In this document: in pieces, positions 35,601-47,495 of the stretch
How positions within the stretch are numbered: the stretch's first letter is position 1
How the letters are laid out: each line of letters opens with the position of its first letter
Origin: Rutpela maculata
Lineage: Eukaryota; Arthropoda; Insecta; Coleoptera; Cerambycidae
Length of the DNA: 64,000 nucleotides
Assembly: GCA_936432065.2 (NCBI GenBank)
Contig: OW386286.2
Span: 24,115,179-24,179,178 of the forward strand
Direction of reading: 5' to 3'
The notes under the pieces: model-generated
The model's database searches: none
Told to the model about the DNA's origin: nothing
Seen by the model: the letters and a program-made list of their open reading frames with translations, nothing else
Program-made: the position numbers and the translations under genes

Positions 35601-36146
35601 TGTATATTATATATTATATATTATATATTATATATCATATATCATATATCATATATCATATATCATATATCATATATCATATATCATATATCATATATCA
35701 TATATCATATATCATATATCATATATCATATATCATATATCATATATCATATATCATATATCATATATCATATATCATATATCATATATCATATATCATA
35801 TATCATATATCATATATCATATATCATATATCATATATCATATATCATATATCATATATCATATATCATATATCATATATCATATATCATATATCATATA
35901 TCATATATCATATATCATATATCATATATCATATATCATATATCATATATCATATATCATATATCATATATCATATATCATATATCATATATCATATATC
36001 ATATATCATATATCATATATCATATATCATATATCATATATCATATATCATATATCATATATCATATATCATATATCATATATCATATATCATATATCAT
36101 ATATCATATATCATATATTATATATTATATATTATATATTATACAT
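35601..36146. repeat. heptanucleotide microsatellite (CATATAT)69 with (TATATAT) variants at both ends
   Basis: Every seventh base from 35636 to 36112 is C in an otherwise alternating AT context: 476 bases, exactly 68 steps of 7, so 69 copies with no slip in phase. On each side are exactly four variant units in which that C is T (35608, 35615, 35622, 35629; and 36119, 36126, 36133, 36140). Because 7 is not a multiple of 3 and the unit has no stop in these frames, it produces long but meaningless open frames. Confidence 0.95.
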
Positions 36147-37279
36147 ATATTAAAATAAGCCAAACTTCTTTTAATGAATTTTCTTGAAATTGAAGATAAA
36201 AAGTTTACAAGTATTTTGTACTCTATTCGGAGATACACTGTACAATTATCGTTTTTGTTAAAAAAAATATTTGGGAATTATTCAGTGAAGATTTTACTGC
36301 CTATCCGAGGACTACTTTTCGAATGAAATATTCAATATTTTTCATTAGCGCTTCCTCGGAAGCCATCATAATTTGCCATTATGGGATATTTCGCAATAAT
36401 AACGTTAAATGATCATCTTTAAATGTTAAATTGCTCATAACATGTACCTACCATCTCGAAATTACGAATTAAGTGTTTGACTTATATGGAGGAAATTGTT
36501 ATTTCACTGGCGAGACGCCGAGAATTCAATACGGCAGTGTCTCATCATTATTATTACACTTCGTTGGGCAAACTCTTATTTCTCAAAGGGATAAGGGGTG
36601 TCGAAGAGATTACAGTCTCATAAAGGTGTAAAACAGTAAGGCAGCTTCCTAAGTGTGTAGTAAACAAGTTTAGAAATCTCCGTCTTCGTAAGTATCTATA
36701 AGAATCTTCGCCCTTTTACTCCGTTAATGAAGTACGCTTTCCATGGCGTTGTTTTATGCTGAATTTTCGAGCGGACATTATGTTTGAATGTCTTATCTCA
36801 TCGACTTTTTTTAGGATATTAGTATATTTAAATTATAAATGTTTCTTTGGAACCATAGTGTATTCCTAATAAAAGCGTTAAATTGCTCGCTATCGAATAT
36901 TTTGAGAACAGTTTACCGTTTTTGATCTGTTAATCTTTCTGCTGATTATTTTACTCATTGATATGACAACCAATGAAATTTTTTTGTGATCATTACTTAT
37001 AGCACACTACTTATATCAGTTATTTAAACGCCTTTCAGAGAGTATTCTCTACTTAACTAAATAGTATTAACTTTTAAACTTAAATCAACTTAAATTATAA
37101 ACAAGCTAAAAACGTACTCTTCGCCAATTTACTGAGCTTTTTATATAATTGTTACATATTCTATAGCATACTCTTCGCAATTTTCTTGTAAATAATGTTA
37201 GTTTTTGGACATCTTAAATTTTGTGATACCAACTTTGTTGTGCAAAAAAATATATGAAAAAGATTTGAGAAAAAAAAAC
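36147..37279. other. no gene recognised
   Basis: Short TACTCTTCGC motifs at about 37116 and 37166 recall the hairpin of the 28.4 kb Helitron-like fragment. Nothing coding. Confidence 0.4.
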
Positions 37280-37335
37280 ATCCAACTTGTGTGGGATTCG
37301 AAGGCACGATCTTTGGATTGCAAGGCAAGCAAGCA
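37280..37335 (-). repeat. tRNA-like 3' half next to the LINE end
   Basis: Minus strand: GCCTTGCAATCCAAAGATCG, then TGCCTTCGAATCCCACAC. This is the layout of an anticodon arm followed by a variable loop and box B (TTCGAATCCC). The 5' half is not present; the LINE lies where it should be. Confidence 0.5.
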
Positions 37336-38549
37336 AATAAAATGTATTAATATTTATATTCTTTTGTATAGGTACATATGCGCCTCCCCGAAACCTGGCC
37401 CGGAGCCAGCCAGACAACTACGGCGCGTAGCGCCGTGGTGATTGTAGGGCTGGGCGGGTCAGGTTCGGTTCGGCTTGGCGACAATGGTAAAAAGAACAAT
37501 TAAAATTCCTACCCACCTAGCGTGGGTTTAAAATTAATAATACCTTTGAAAATAATGCTGTCCACATAGGCCTAAAACTAATACTTATAAAACTTAGAAC
37601 TAGTAACTGGTTATAACACTAAATAAATTTTGGCTGCTGACTCGGGTGAAAAGCTAAACGAAAACACCCGTACTGCCGACCTGGTGGTCTCCCTAACGCC
37701 AGGAAAATGTGGTGGAAAAAGGATAGGGTTTAAAATGTTAGAATTTTTTAGAGATTTATCGGCCAAAATGGAATTTTTGATGACACAAAGAACAAACAGA
37801 ATAAAAAAAGGAACGAAAATAGAACATACAGAAAGACAATAGAAAGGATTGGAAATATAAAGTTGAGGAAAGATCAAAGATGGGGAAATGGTAGGTTGTG
37901 GTATAGGAAAGTATGGCTAGGGAAGAGGTTGCCGGAAGATAGGCAACGCTTGGTATGGTAGGGGTGTTTGATCTGGAATGGGGCATTATGCAATCTGATT
38001 TGAGTTATGTTGCTGGTTAGCGGACTATCGCTCAGTTTGAAGGTGTAAAATTTTTGGGAGATTTCTTGAACGTAGTCCGCTAGTGGGGTTATGTCGTGAC
38101 AACGTGCGTATAGATCTCTGAGGGAGGTGTATCTGCCAGAGTCAGAAATGAGGTGCATAAATTTGTGTTCAAGAACTTTGAGTTTTCGCATTGTCGTAGT
38201 CGGAATGCTGCACCACACCGGCGCCGCGTATGTGATGGCCAGCCTGATAACCATCGTGTACAGCAGTTTCTTATTTGTCCTGTTGAGTCCGCTACCCCTA
38301 GCCAGGAGCGGGTACAGACTCCTGGACATGGAGTAGACCTTGCGTATTGTTTCGTTAATATGTATGTTAAACGTCAGCCGTTTGTCTAAGTTAACCCCCA
38401 GATACTTCACGCACCGTTTGATTGGAATTTGCTGTCCCCCGATCGAAATTGGCGTCAATATGCGGTTCTCTGTGAACCGGCGCGTGAAGAGGATCGACTC
38501 GGACTTCTCGGCGTTGATACAAATCTTCCACTTGTCGTAATACGCCGGT
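37325..38549 (-). mobile_element. jockey-type LINE, copy B (5' truncated)
   Basis: Minus-strand element beginning at CGGCGTATTACGACAAGTGG (the same point as about 45227 of copy C) and ending with the GC-rich 3' UTR (GTTGTCTGGCTGGCTCCGGG, GGCGCATATGTA) and an AT tail. It holds the C-terminal part of ORF2 and the 3' UTR. The 5' junction (GGAAGTGG…TTTCAC) is not tRNA-like and may reflect a later rearrangement. Confidence 0.8.
37874..38549 (-). pseudogene. LINE ORF2 C-terminal part (post-RT region), copy B
   Basis: From about 38549: YYDKWKICINAEKSE, VKYLGVNLDKRLTFN, IRKVYSMSRSLYPLL, ITYAAPVWCSI and KFMHLISDSGRYTSLRDLY, then SPLTSNITQIRLHNAP. These correspond to the RT thumb and the conserved region after it in jockey LINEs. 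The catalytic motifs are lost by 5' truncation. The apparent start at 38605 lies in flanking DNA. Confidence 0.8.
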
Positions 38550-39165
38550 GAAACCGGAAGTGGAAAAAATTTCTTGTTGATACCAAGAAAAGGACAATCA
38601 CGCATTATATAAGTCTACCAAGTTTCAAAATAATATCTTTTTAAATAAACATGCTACGGAGTGTTACATATCTCCTGTGTCACCCGGTATACGCTTAAAA
38701 ATGAACTTAACTATGGAACTTCCGGTTCGGACTTCAGCTCTGTGTTATTGTTGTCCATATCTAGCGAGAAGGCTAATTAGTTTGTTGGATTTTTAATTTT
38801 GAAAATTCGTGTCAAACTCGAGCTGTTCTTCAGCCACATCATAATTCGTTCCGATGGATAGACAACTTCAAAGCTCCATAACTTAAAAACTATTATTTTT
38901 TCAGCCTTGCTCCCATGGAGACCTTTATTCAGAATGATTTCGTAAATAACATATTTCAATTTTAACCAAATCCGCCGGGCATTATTTTACATAAGAAACG
39001 TGCGGGGTCCTTTCGGATCAACTTCCAGTATAACCGGAAAAATATTTTCGTTGAATAGATCCTACCCAGTTAGGACCATAGCCAAAGTTTCAAATCAATA
39101 TTATTTTTCTCACATATATACTTTTAATAGACGGTCAAAATGAATCACCCTGTATACACTGATAC
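38550..39165. mobile_element. possible MITE remnants with CACCCTGTATA ends
   Basis: Two blocks (38560-38690 and 39020-39160) share an ordered set of motifs (CCGGAA, CCAAGTTTCAAA-TAATAT, TTTTTAAA/TTTTAATAGAC, CACCC(G/T)GTATAC), suggesting direct repeats of one old element. The CACCCTGTATACAC end at about 39149 is MITE-like. Confidence 0.35.
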
Positions 39166-41210
39166 TCCAGCGATCACCTATATCCTATATTTATATGAAG
39201 TCTTTGCGCATAGTTTTTGTCGGAAAATCGAATAATAATAATAATAGAAATAGGCATAATTGTAAATTTGCCTCAAAAATTAAAAATTTTAAACTCTGGG
39301 CCGATTGTAAGTGAAGGTTTCTCAAAATTCGACTCTGTATATAATTTTAAAGACTTCCAGTTAAATTTAATTATCTGGATATGTTGGAATAACAATATAA
39401 ATTATAAAAATAACTGTTCAAAAAAATTCACACTGTGACTGAATTTTTTGCTGATATTTCTTTGGAAAATTAATCAATACTTTTCAAATATAACAAAAAA
39501 CGTTTGCTATTCTATGTGTGCGTTTTAAAAATGATGTGTTTGTCGAAAACATTACATTTTCTTGGACTTCGCCAATAGGTATGACAAAATCACGGAATTA
39601 TTAACCACTTAATTTTAATGAAAAATCACAATACACCAAAACTAGCATGATATAATTAACCACAATTAATTTCATTATAAGTGATATTAATATTTTTGTC
39701 TTCTTTGTTTTTGATGAATTATATATGAGGTATATTCAACTTCCTTCACTTCTGGCTTCGAATCTTTTTTAAGGTAACCGGTTGCATTTACTTTTCCAAT
39801 TGTCTTGTTTAATTAATGTATTTACATTGCCAGTTTTTATTGCAAACAATGTTAGGTTAATAATTTTTTCTACACTAATTATATGACAATTATTAGCATT
39901 TTCTCAGTGAAGAATCGTACCTATAATTCACTGTAGTGAATTATCGATTCATAATTCACTGCATCCGGCCAATTACAAATACAAATTCAAAAATCACTGT
40001 TTCGATGATTCAATGATATTTTAATCTACTGCGATCAACTCTTGCTGCTGCGGCTGACAATCAACTCGCGTGACACTAACAAGTGTACCGCCATATTGTT
40101 TGTTTACGTTTTCGACTTCTTACGAATAGGTACCTACTGATTAATGTTATCAAATTTCAGTCCAATTTATTTGTTTAATAGGTGTAGAAAAAGCATAGTA
40201 TTACATTCGCGATTATGACCATTATTCACTCAGATGATTTGCGCCACTCGCCTACGGCTCGTGGGCTCAAACATCATCTTCGTGAATAATGGCTATCATA
40301 ATCGCTCATATAATAATATACTATATGAAAATCTATTAGCGTCCAGAATCCGTAAATCAGATAAATGAATAGTGGAGAGAAGAAAGTTATAAATGAAATT
40401 CATATTGTTCAAAATCTCTGAAATACAAAACCCTAAGCTAACAACTGGTCACATTCTAATAAAACTAATAAAAGTACGACGTCAGTCTCCACTCTGACCT
40501 GACATACGGATTGTCGGAATGTATAATTTATTTGTAGTGGGGCGTGTTAGAAAAGGAGCATCTCAAAGGGTGGTGAGTTTAAGCTGACGCCGATTGTACA
40601 TAGGAAGGAGTTATTATAGATGGAGTATAAAGCTTGTAACAATACTTATATTAACTGTTATACAGCATATTAAATGTAATAAGTCAGTCACAGATTTAAG
40701 CCCTCAGGGACAACCTTTGACCCCACCCCACGGAACACTAACAGTTGAAAAATCAAGGGAAGCTCTTAAAATTCAAGTAATCAATCACTTTACCTCTAGA
40801 TTTTCTCAATCCAATCTACATGCTGCTAGATTTTAAGTGCACCATCGATTCGCTTTCAGTTTGACGAAACTGAATTGATTTGTTCTAATTCGACCCAATA
40901 TACATGACTCAGCTAATTTAAACATATTTTTCGTTATGTCGATGTTCAAAGGGCAACTACAAAGTTGACATTTTTTTAACTGAATAGTTTGTGGACCATA
41001 TTTATAATCAATACGTGTGGTATCCAACAAAATTTCAAAAATTCAAAGTGAAAGAAAGTAGAACCTTTTGCGTTTGTAATAAAATACACAGGGTGGGCGA
41101 AAAATCATATGAAATATTTTCAAGGTAGATTCCTCGCTCGTAGTGAGTTTAAGTCTTGCCTACTCTTAAATGGATTATAAATTTAAATGAATAATATGAC
41201 AACACCGTAC
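39166..41210. other. no gene recognised; one hairpin
   Basis: At 40196-40305, TACATTCGCGATTATGACCA and its approximate inverse flank CGCCTACGGCTCGTGGGC, forming a hairpin that looks like a MITE end. A frame at 40594-40836 is unassigned. The rest is AT-rich. Confidence 0.4.
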
Positions 41211-41624
41211 TTATAGTCCAGTGTTTGACGGTAAAAATAGAGTATTACCTCTGAATTCTTTCGGATAACATCGATTTTGGTGAAAATTTGTAATTAAGCT
41301 TATCTTACCCTCTTCTTCAAAAGTTATCTGTTCCTGATGTGTGCTTTTTGTTTTTTGGGGGTGAAACTACCCCTTCTGACAAAAAATTTAATAATCAAAT
41401 CTAAGCGTTACATAGATTGAAATTATGTTTAAATATGTAGAATAAACATTATTTCATGTTCTGGAATATAATTTATGATGTGTTACAACGTTTCAACCCT
41501 TTAAAACGAAATTTTAAAAAAATTGTTTTTAACCGCGTGAAATATAATTTATGATTTATTACAACGTTACAAACCTCGTGATAAAATTACCTACCATGTT
41601 TACTTAAAATTAAAAACTGAAATT

Positions 41625-42125
41625 ATTAAATGAGTTTAAAGGGGAAAAATAAAAACTTTATGTACATTATAATAGCGTGTTTTATTATTGAAAATCTATG
41701 GATCATTAGAAGAACTATCATCACTATCGACCTCTCCTCCTCTTGGTCTGTAATTGGAGGACAATTTTGACAGTTGTCACCGGAGCATGTTCCGCATATT
41801 GCGTTACAAAAAAAGTCCAACTATTCGGCAGCTACAAGCTTTTAATTACAAAATATCATTTTGAGGAGTTCTTCCGGTGCAGGCATATTCAGCATTTTGA
41901 TTGGTAGTAAAGATCCTTCATTATTAATCCATCCCCAATCAGTTGGAGGAATATTTTTGTTCCCAAGCCACATCTGAGTTTGTAAATAAACCTTCTTAAT
42001 GTGCTCATTCAGAGCATCAACTGTCGAAGCAAGGGATGATAATTAACTGTTTTTAGTGGTAGCCTTAATAAAAGACTCAGCGCATCTGCTGGAGAAACGC
42101 TGATAAGTCTTCGACAGGGCTCCGT
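41625..42125 (-). pseudogene. CXC-domain remnant of the PIN/CXC protein
   Basis: Minus-strand reading from about 42110: FSSRCAESF, then SLASTVDALNEHIKKVYLQ, TQMWLGNKNIPPTDWGWINN, LLPIKMLNMPAPEELLKMIF, and, after stops, CNAICGTCSGDNCQNCPP. It aligns step by step with LPPTEKAAKEHILRVYVQ, VQEWLGRKVNPVDWGW and CSAKCGQCYGLSC of the 25.2-26.75 kb protein. Here the VYLQ/TQMW junction is continuous, so the intron seen at 26414-26471 is absent at this position. Two or more stops and loss of part of the Cys cluster show it is dead. Confidence 0.7.
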
Positions 42126-43342
42126 AATATTGTGCAGTACCTACCAGCTTCTAAAATTTCTTCCAGCTCTAAAGTACCATTATATATTTACATATATTTA
42201 TAAATGCTTTAAAATTGTCGAGAATAAAACAATTTACATTCTCCGAAAATTTCACCGAAAAAATGCGATTGGTTTTTCAACGATAACTTGCTTAATTTTT
42301 AAGCTATCCAATCTCTCCAAAAACCATTTTGCAGAGAATTTTAAGAGCTACAATGTAAAGTTGAACTTCCTTGAACCCTTCGTTTTTGATATTTTTGAGT
42401 TTGAAGGGCTCGGGGAAGGTGGTCCTCACACTCAAATGAAAACTTATAACAGTGACATCTCAATTAATTTTTATCCTAGAGAAATAGAAAAAAAAAATCA
42501 TAAAAAAAATGAATTTTTGTACTCTAGCATTTTTTAAGTATCTTCTTTAGTTTTTGAATTATTGTGAAAAAATGAAAATTTTTTAAGAAATTTCAAAAAT
42601 CATTTCAAATTTCAATCAAACTTTTTTTCAAATCTGGGCATCGCAAACCAGTCACACTTCTAGAACATATTGTTAGTACTTAAATAAAGTAAATTGTAAA
42701 TGGATTACGTTCATTTTTAATTCTTGCGGTGAAGCCATTGGTTTCATTGCTGATTTTTTCTTCGAAGAAACGAGACAACCATTTTATTTTCATCATAACT
42801 CTGTTAGTTTTTAAGCTAACGACTTTTACTAAAACTCATTTTAAAGTACTTTTCAAGTACTTTTAAAAATATTTTATGTTTTCCTCCAAAAATTTTCCGT
42901 TTTTCCATTATTTAACGTTGAAAAGTTCGAATTCAGTTTTTGGCGAACAAAAAGTCACCTTCAACGTGCCATAACTCGGTTCGTATTGCATCTACAGAAA
43001 TAAAGAACAAACCAGTCGATTTTTATTTTACAAGCTTCATTTCTGCTTATGATAATTTTTTTGATAAAACGTAAGGTTTTCGAGTTATTCGCGAAAGATC
43101 GTTCTAAAACATGCATTTTTTGGATGAAAAATCAACATTTTCAATCACGAGTAACTCGAAAAGTGTTAACTCATCGAAAGAACTTCATACTTTGAACATT
43201 TTTTGCTTAAAATTTATTCCTCTTTCGATTTCTACAGTTATTTTGAATGCAATGATTTCCACCCCCGAGAAGGGGTCGCATCCACCCCCAGGGTAAAAGC
43301 ACACATCGGCACTATATAACTTTTGCTCCTTGAGCCATTCCC
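42126..43342. other. no gene; interior of the outer element
   Basis: A-rich sequence, with an unassigned frame at 42130-42537. The stretch 42950-43320 (CATAACTCGGTTCGTATTG…) has the look of a dispersed insect repeat but I cannot name it. Confidence 0.35.
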
Positions 43343-43639
43343 TACCCAGGTAGCAGGGTGACATCATTATGACGTATTTTAAAGGTGATTTTTTGTCGCC
43401 GACGTCATTGTCCCAATAAATGACGTACCAGAGACGTGATATTTAGAACGTACTTCTGACGTCATCATGAAGACGTCAAATACACGTTTATTTTGGGTCA
43501 TTATTTTGACGTCATTAATAAATGACGTACCAGAGACGTGATATTTAAAACGTACTTCTGACATCATCATGAAGACGTCAAATACACGTTTCTTTTAGGT
43601 CATTATTTTGACGTCATTAAAATGACGCCATTTTGTAAA

Positions 43640-44500
43640 AATTGGTCATTTGGTTCACTATATATATTCATATATTCACTATATATATATGTATATGTGT
43701 ATATAGAGATCTTTGATCAATCATAATAGCAATATATTATTACAATAAAAACGTACATATAGAAACATCAGTATGTTTTGACATAGTTGCCGAATATATT
43801 TTGGAACCTGAAATTTTAATTTAAATAAATCATTATAAAATAAAAATAAATAGAAGTATTTAGTGACTAGTTCAATTTTTGCCACATAGTAATAATAATT
43901 TTGTTTTACTATTTCTAACTAGGTATACAGCTTTTAAACATATTTAAATAAAGATGTTCAATGGTTAAGTGAGTTAAGTGTTAGGTTTCAACCATCAAAC
44001 AGACAATCCTTAAAAAAACACATTGTTTTTAAAAATCCATTTCTTTCTACCTCTCCTATTAACCCCCCTTGACCCTCTGTTGAAAGCCTATCAACCATCG
44101 AATGATTTATTATTTGATAATAAATAAATGATTTTAATCCGTTTAGACAAATGAAGCAGGGTTTTTTGTTTTCTTTTCCCTGCGCAATTAAAATATAATA
44201 CACAATATCCTTTATTCTTTATTAAAATTTAATCGAACTTTTCAAGTTCAATTTAAGCAATGCATAAACAACACTAGAATTCGATAAAACTATTTTTAGG
44301 CGTCGAAATAAATAAATTAAAATACAAGAACCTGGCCACTGCGTCATTCTACGCTGTTCAGACGCGTGAATGTGACGTAGTTTTTTTTATGATTGTAAAC
44401 TGAAATGAAATAAATGAAATATATATATCCTAACAATAGTTAAATAAAATAAAGAAATCATAAATTGGCAAATTGTTAGGTGGCGAGTCAAGAGGTCGGC
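43640..44500. other. no gene; AT-rich interior of the TGACGT element
   Basis: AT-rich interior including a TATATATG run near 43665-43705. The frame at 43988-44203 (minus) is unrecognised. Confidence 0.35.
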
Positions 44501-44512
44501 GGTTCGATCCCT
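44470..44512 (+). repeat. tRNA-like segment at the LINE insertion site
   Basis: AAGAGGTCGGCGGTTCGATC-CCT carries a box B match (GGTTCGATCC). Joined across the LINE it continues GCACATTCCG followed by a run of T at 48057, which is how a pol III unit would end. Degenerate stems suggest a SINE or tRNA pseudogene. Confidence 0.45.
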
Positions 44513-44513
44513 A

Positions 44514-47420
44514 TATAAGCTACTAAAATATCTACCGCGGAAAGGCATTGTACAATTGACGTACATTATCAACGCGATCCTGCGACTACAACACTGGCCT
44601 AGCCATTGGAAGTGCGCCGTGGTCATCCCGATCCTGAAACCGAACAAGGACGCGAAGTTCGCCGGCAGTTATCGACCGATCTCGCTACTGTCGGTGATCT
44701 CCAAGTTGGTGGAGAAGGTCATCTTGATCAGACTAGACGCTGCTCAGGATGAACTCCACATCGACGACGAGTGCCAGTTCGATTTCAGGAAAGGCAGGGG
44801 TACTGTGCACCAGGTCGTCAGGATCGTGAATGACGTCAAAGTACAGTGCAACCGCGGGAAGAGCACCATAATGGTGTTGCTCGATATTGAGAAAGCCTTC
44901 GATACAGTATGGATCCCGGGCTTACTCCACAAACTGAACACGCTGGACTTTCCGACGCACATCACCAAACTGATTCACTCTTTCTTGACAGGCAGATCAC
45001 TGCAGGTCAGAGTGAACAACAAGCTTTCAACTCGGCGGGATATTCGCGCGGGCGTCCCTCAGGGGTCGTGCCTGTCACCAAAATTATACAATTTATACGT
45101 TTCCGACTTCCCGGAGTTTCCGAATACGAACTTTGCCAAGTACGCCGACGACACGGCCATGTACGCGCATTCGCACAACGCACAAGCAGCAAATATGCTA
45201 CTGAAGGCGCACATGGCCCGCGCCACGGCATATTACGACAAGTGGAAGATTCGGATCAACGCCGAAAAGTCGGAGGCCATTCTCTTCACGCGCCGGTTCA
45301 CTGAGAACCGCATCCTAACACCAATTTCGATCGAGAGCCGCCAAATTCCTATTAAAAGGTGCGTGAAGTATTTGGGGGTAAACTTGGACAAACGACTGAC
45401 GTTTAACATACACATAAACGAAACTGTACGCAAGGTCTACTCCATGTCCAGGAGTCTGTATCCACTCCTGGCTAGGGGTAGCGGACTAAACAGGACGAAC
45501 AAGAAATTACTGTATACAATGGTGATCAGGCCGGCTATCACATACGCGGCGCCGGTGTGGTGCAGCATCCCGGCCACGACAATGCGAAAACTTAGAGTCT
45601 TAGAACACAAATTTATGCGCCTCATTTCGAATTCAGAGATCTCTACGCACGTTGTCACGACATAACCCCACTAGCGGACTTCGTCCAGGAAATATCACAA
45701 AAATTCTACCAATTCAAACTGCCCAATGGGCACACGTACGTTTAATAAACGTTTTTAAAACATTGTAGTCGTTGATTAAACGTTTTATGTTGAAATTTTC
45801 AACGTTGCATTTGGTTGAAAATTTCAACGTTTAAATAAGACGTTTAAAATACGTTACTACTACACGCATTTTTAACCATTAGTAGAAGAAAATGCTCTAA
45901 TAAAACGTTTTAGTAAGCACGTTTTTTTCACAAATATTTAATAACGTATTAAACACGTTTATAATGTAAGGAGTTTTAAAGAGTCGCTAAAGGTGACGTA
46001 TATAAAACGAAAAAGTTTAACGTCTTTTATTATGTATATTTAATACGGCAATTCAAACGTTTTATTTAAAGAAAAAAAACGTATTTTTTACAACGTTAAA
46101 ATAACTGTTGTTTCCAACTTACTAAATGCAAGAGAAATTTAAATCCACAGGTGAAATAGATGGTAGAATATTACGTTATTTAAACGTTTTTCTACGAATC
46201 TACAATATATCAACGTATAAAATTAGGCGGTAAAATTTTATATTTAAATAAAACGTGTACAATACGTTACTCCTACACACATTCCCAACCTGTAGTGGAA
46301 GGGAACACTGAAATAAAACGTTTTAATTACAAAGTTTCTTTTACTGATATATTAACGTATAATATACACGTTCATAATTTGAGAAATTGTAACAACCCCG
46401 GTTGTGAAACGAGAAAATTAAACGGTTTTTTTATTGCATTAAGCACATATAGCAATTGAAATATGTTTTATTTAAAAAAATCTTTCTATACAATGTTAAA
46501 ATAACTGATGCTTCAACCTATTAAAATGCATTGACATTCTAAATCTACAGATGAAATAAGTGGTAGATGATGACGTTTTTTTGACGTTTTTCTACTCAGC
46601 TATATTAATGCATAAAATTTGCCTACTTTCCACGTAGTTTGCTGCAGATATTAATTGTAGATGGCGCCACATGCAAACCACTGCCAATAATCACTCATGC
46701 TTCATCTTATATTCTTATGAACTTATATAAAATAAATATAACATAGATTGCAATGTTTAAATTCTTTCAGGGAGCATCGATTTATTTGGATGGATCTTAT
46801 AACGATCATTATTCTGTGGCTTGGCCGAGATAGCATAAAAGACTTTAAGTTATCTGTTTAATAGGTTAAGCACCTACTGGTTTTATGATAAAACCCAGCG
46901 GGTGTTTAATCGATTAATTGTCCATTTATCTACATGGCGGTTCATCCTGTAACATACCATATATATGTATATTGGAAAATGGAGACCTAGAGCCTGTTTA
47001 ATTTCGTTTAATTAACGTACATAATTAGTGAATATTTAACGTTATTAAAACCTTTAATAAAACGTTTATATTCTACATTTACTTTCGTTTCATAAACGTT
47101 GAATATTAACGAATATTTATCATTTTTTTAAATGTTATTCAATCGTTATCTATGATGTTTAAAAGACGTTTATATTTGGTTAATAAGAACGTTTTTCCGC
47201 GCGACATTTTTTCGTTGAATCAACCGTTACTAAAAACCCTAGAACAACGTGTGGTTTTCAATTCTTTTTTAACGTTTATTAAACGTACGTGTGCCCATTG
47301 GGTGGGCGATAGTCCACTAACCCGCGATATAACACGAATCAGACAGCATAATGCCATACTTTTCAACCTGAAACACCCATTACCATACCAGGCGTTGCCT
47401 ATCTTTCGACAACCTCCCTA
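44514..47420 (+). pseudogene. LINE ORF2 reverse transcriptase, copy C
   Basis: Open from the 5' truncation point: LRLQHWPSHWKCAVVIPILK, SYRPISLLSVISKLVEK, LLDIEKAFDTVW (motif A Asp), GVPQGSCLSPKLYNLYVSD (motif B), KYADDTAMY (motif C Asp pair), KWKIRINAEKSE and YLGVNLDKRLTF. This is a nearly complete jockey-clade RT core without endonuclease. A 19 bp deletion relative to copy B near 45640 (at a short AATTC/CTC-AGAGATCT junction) shifts the frame. After the inserted element the frame resumes at 47305 as GDSPLTRDITRIRQHNA. Truncated, frameshifted and interrupted, so not functional. Confidence 0.85.
45722..47302. mobile_element. AACGTT-rich TIR element (innermost layer of the nest)
   Basis: A perfect 32 bp TIR starts CCCAATGGGCACACGTACGT and continues TTAATAAACGTT. 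Flanks are TG on both sides (45720-45721, 47303-47304), and removing the element plus one TG restores the LINE frame (FKL-GDSPLT). By hand count the interior has about 38 ACGT tetramers, mostly in AACGTT/TAACGTA contexts, when about five would be expected for this base composition. An internal block of about 413 bp is tandemly duplicated (compare about 45849 and 46262). No transposase frame. Superfamily unclear. Confidence 0.8.
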
Positions 47421-47458
47421 GCCACACGTTTCTATATCATAATTCTTCCTTTTCACCA

Positions 47459-47495
47459 GCTTTTACCTCAAGCCAAAGGGGCTTGAGGTAAAAGC
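47459..47495 (+). other. 16 bp perfect stem-loop in the LINE 3' UTR
   Basis: GCTTTTACCTCAAGCC is followed after five bases by its exact inverse. It lies about 40 bases after the preserved ORF2 end in copy C and is not found in the matching part of copy B. Confidence 0.6.

Noticed and set aside
28718..36146. CRISPR-like or bacterial repeat arrays
   Set aside because: The repeats here are palindromic MITEs and a microsatellite in eukaryotic, intron-bearing DNA; there are no spacers and no cas genes.
35573..36187. Open frames of about 200 codons with a YIIYHIS repeat
   Set aside because: They are the translation of the CATATAT microsatellite in different phases; a stop-free heptamer always gives long frames.
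40594..40836. 80-codon plus-strand frame with a hydrophobic start and balanced composition
   Set aside because: Could be a small exon or secreted peptide, but there is no promoter, homology or splice evidence, so it is not called.
42130..42537. 135-codon plus-strand frame
   Set aside because: Opposite strand to the CXC remnant and in A-rich sequence; no motif.
45722..47302. hAT, Harbinger or mariner assignment for the AACGTT element
   Set aside because: The duplication is only TG and the ends CCCAATGGG fit none of these families; left unclassified.
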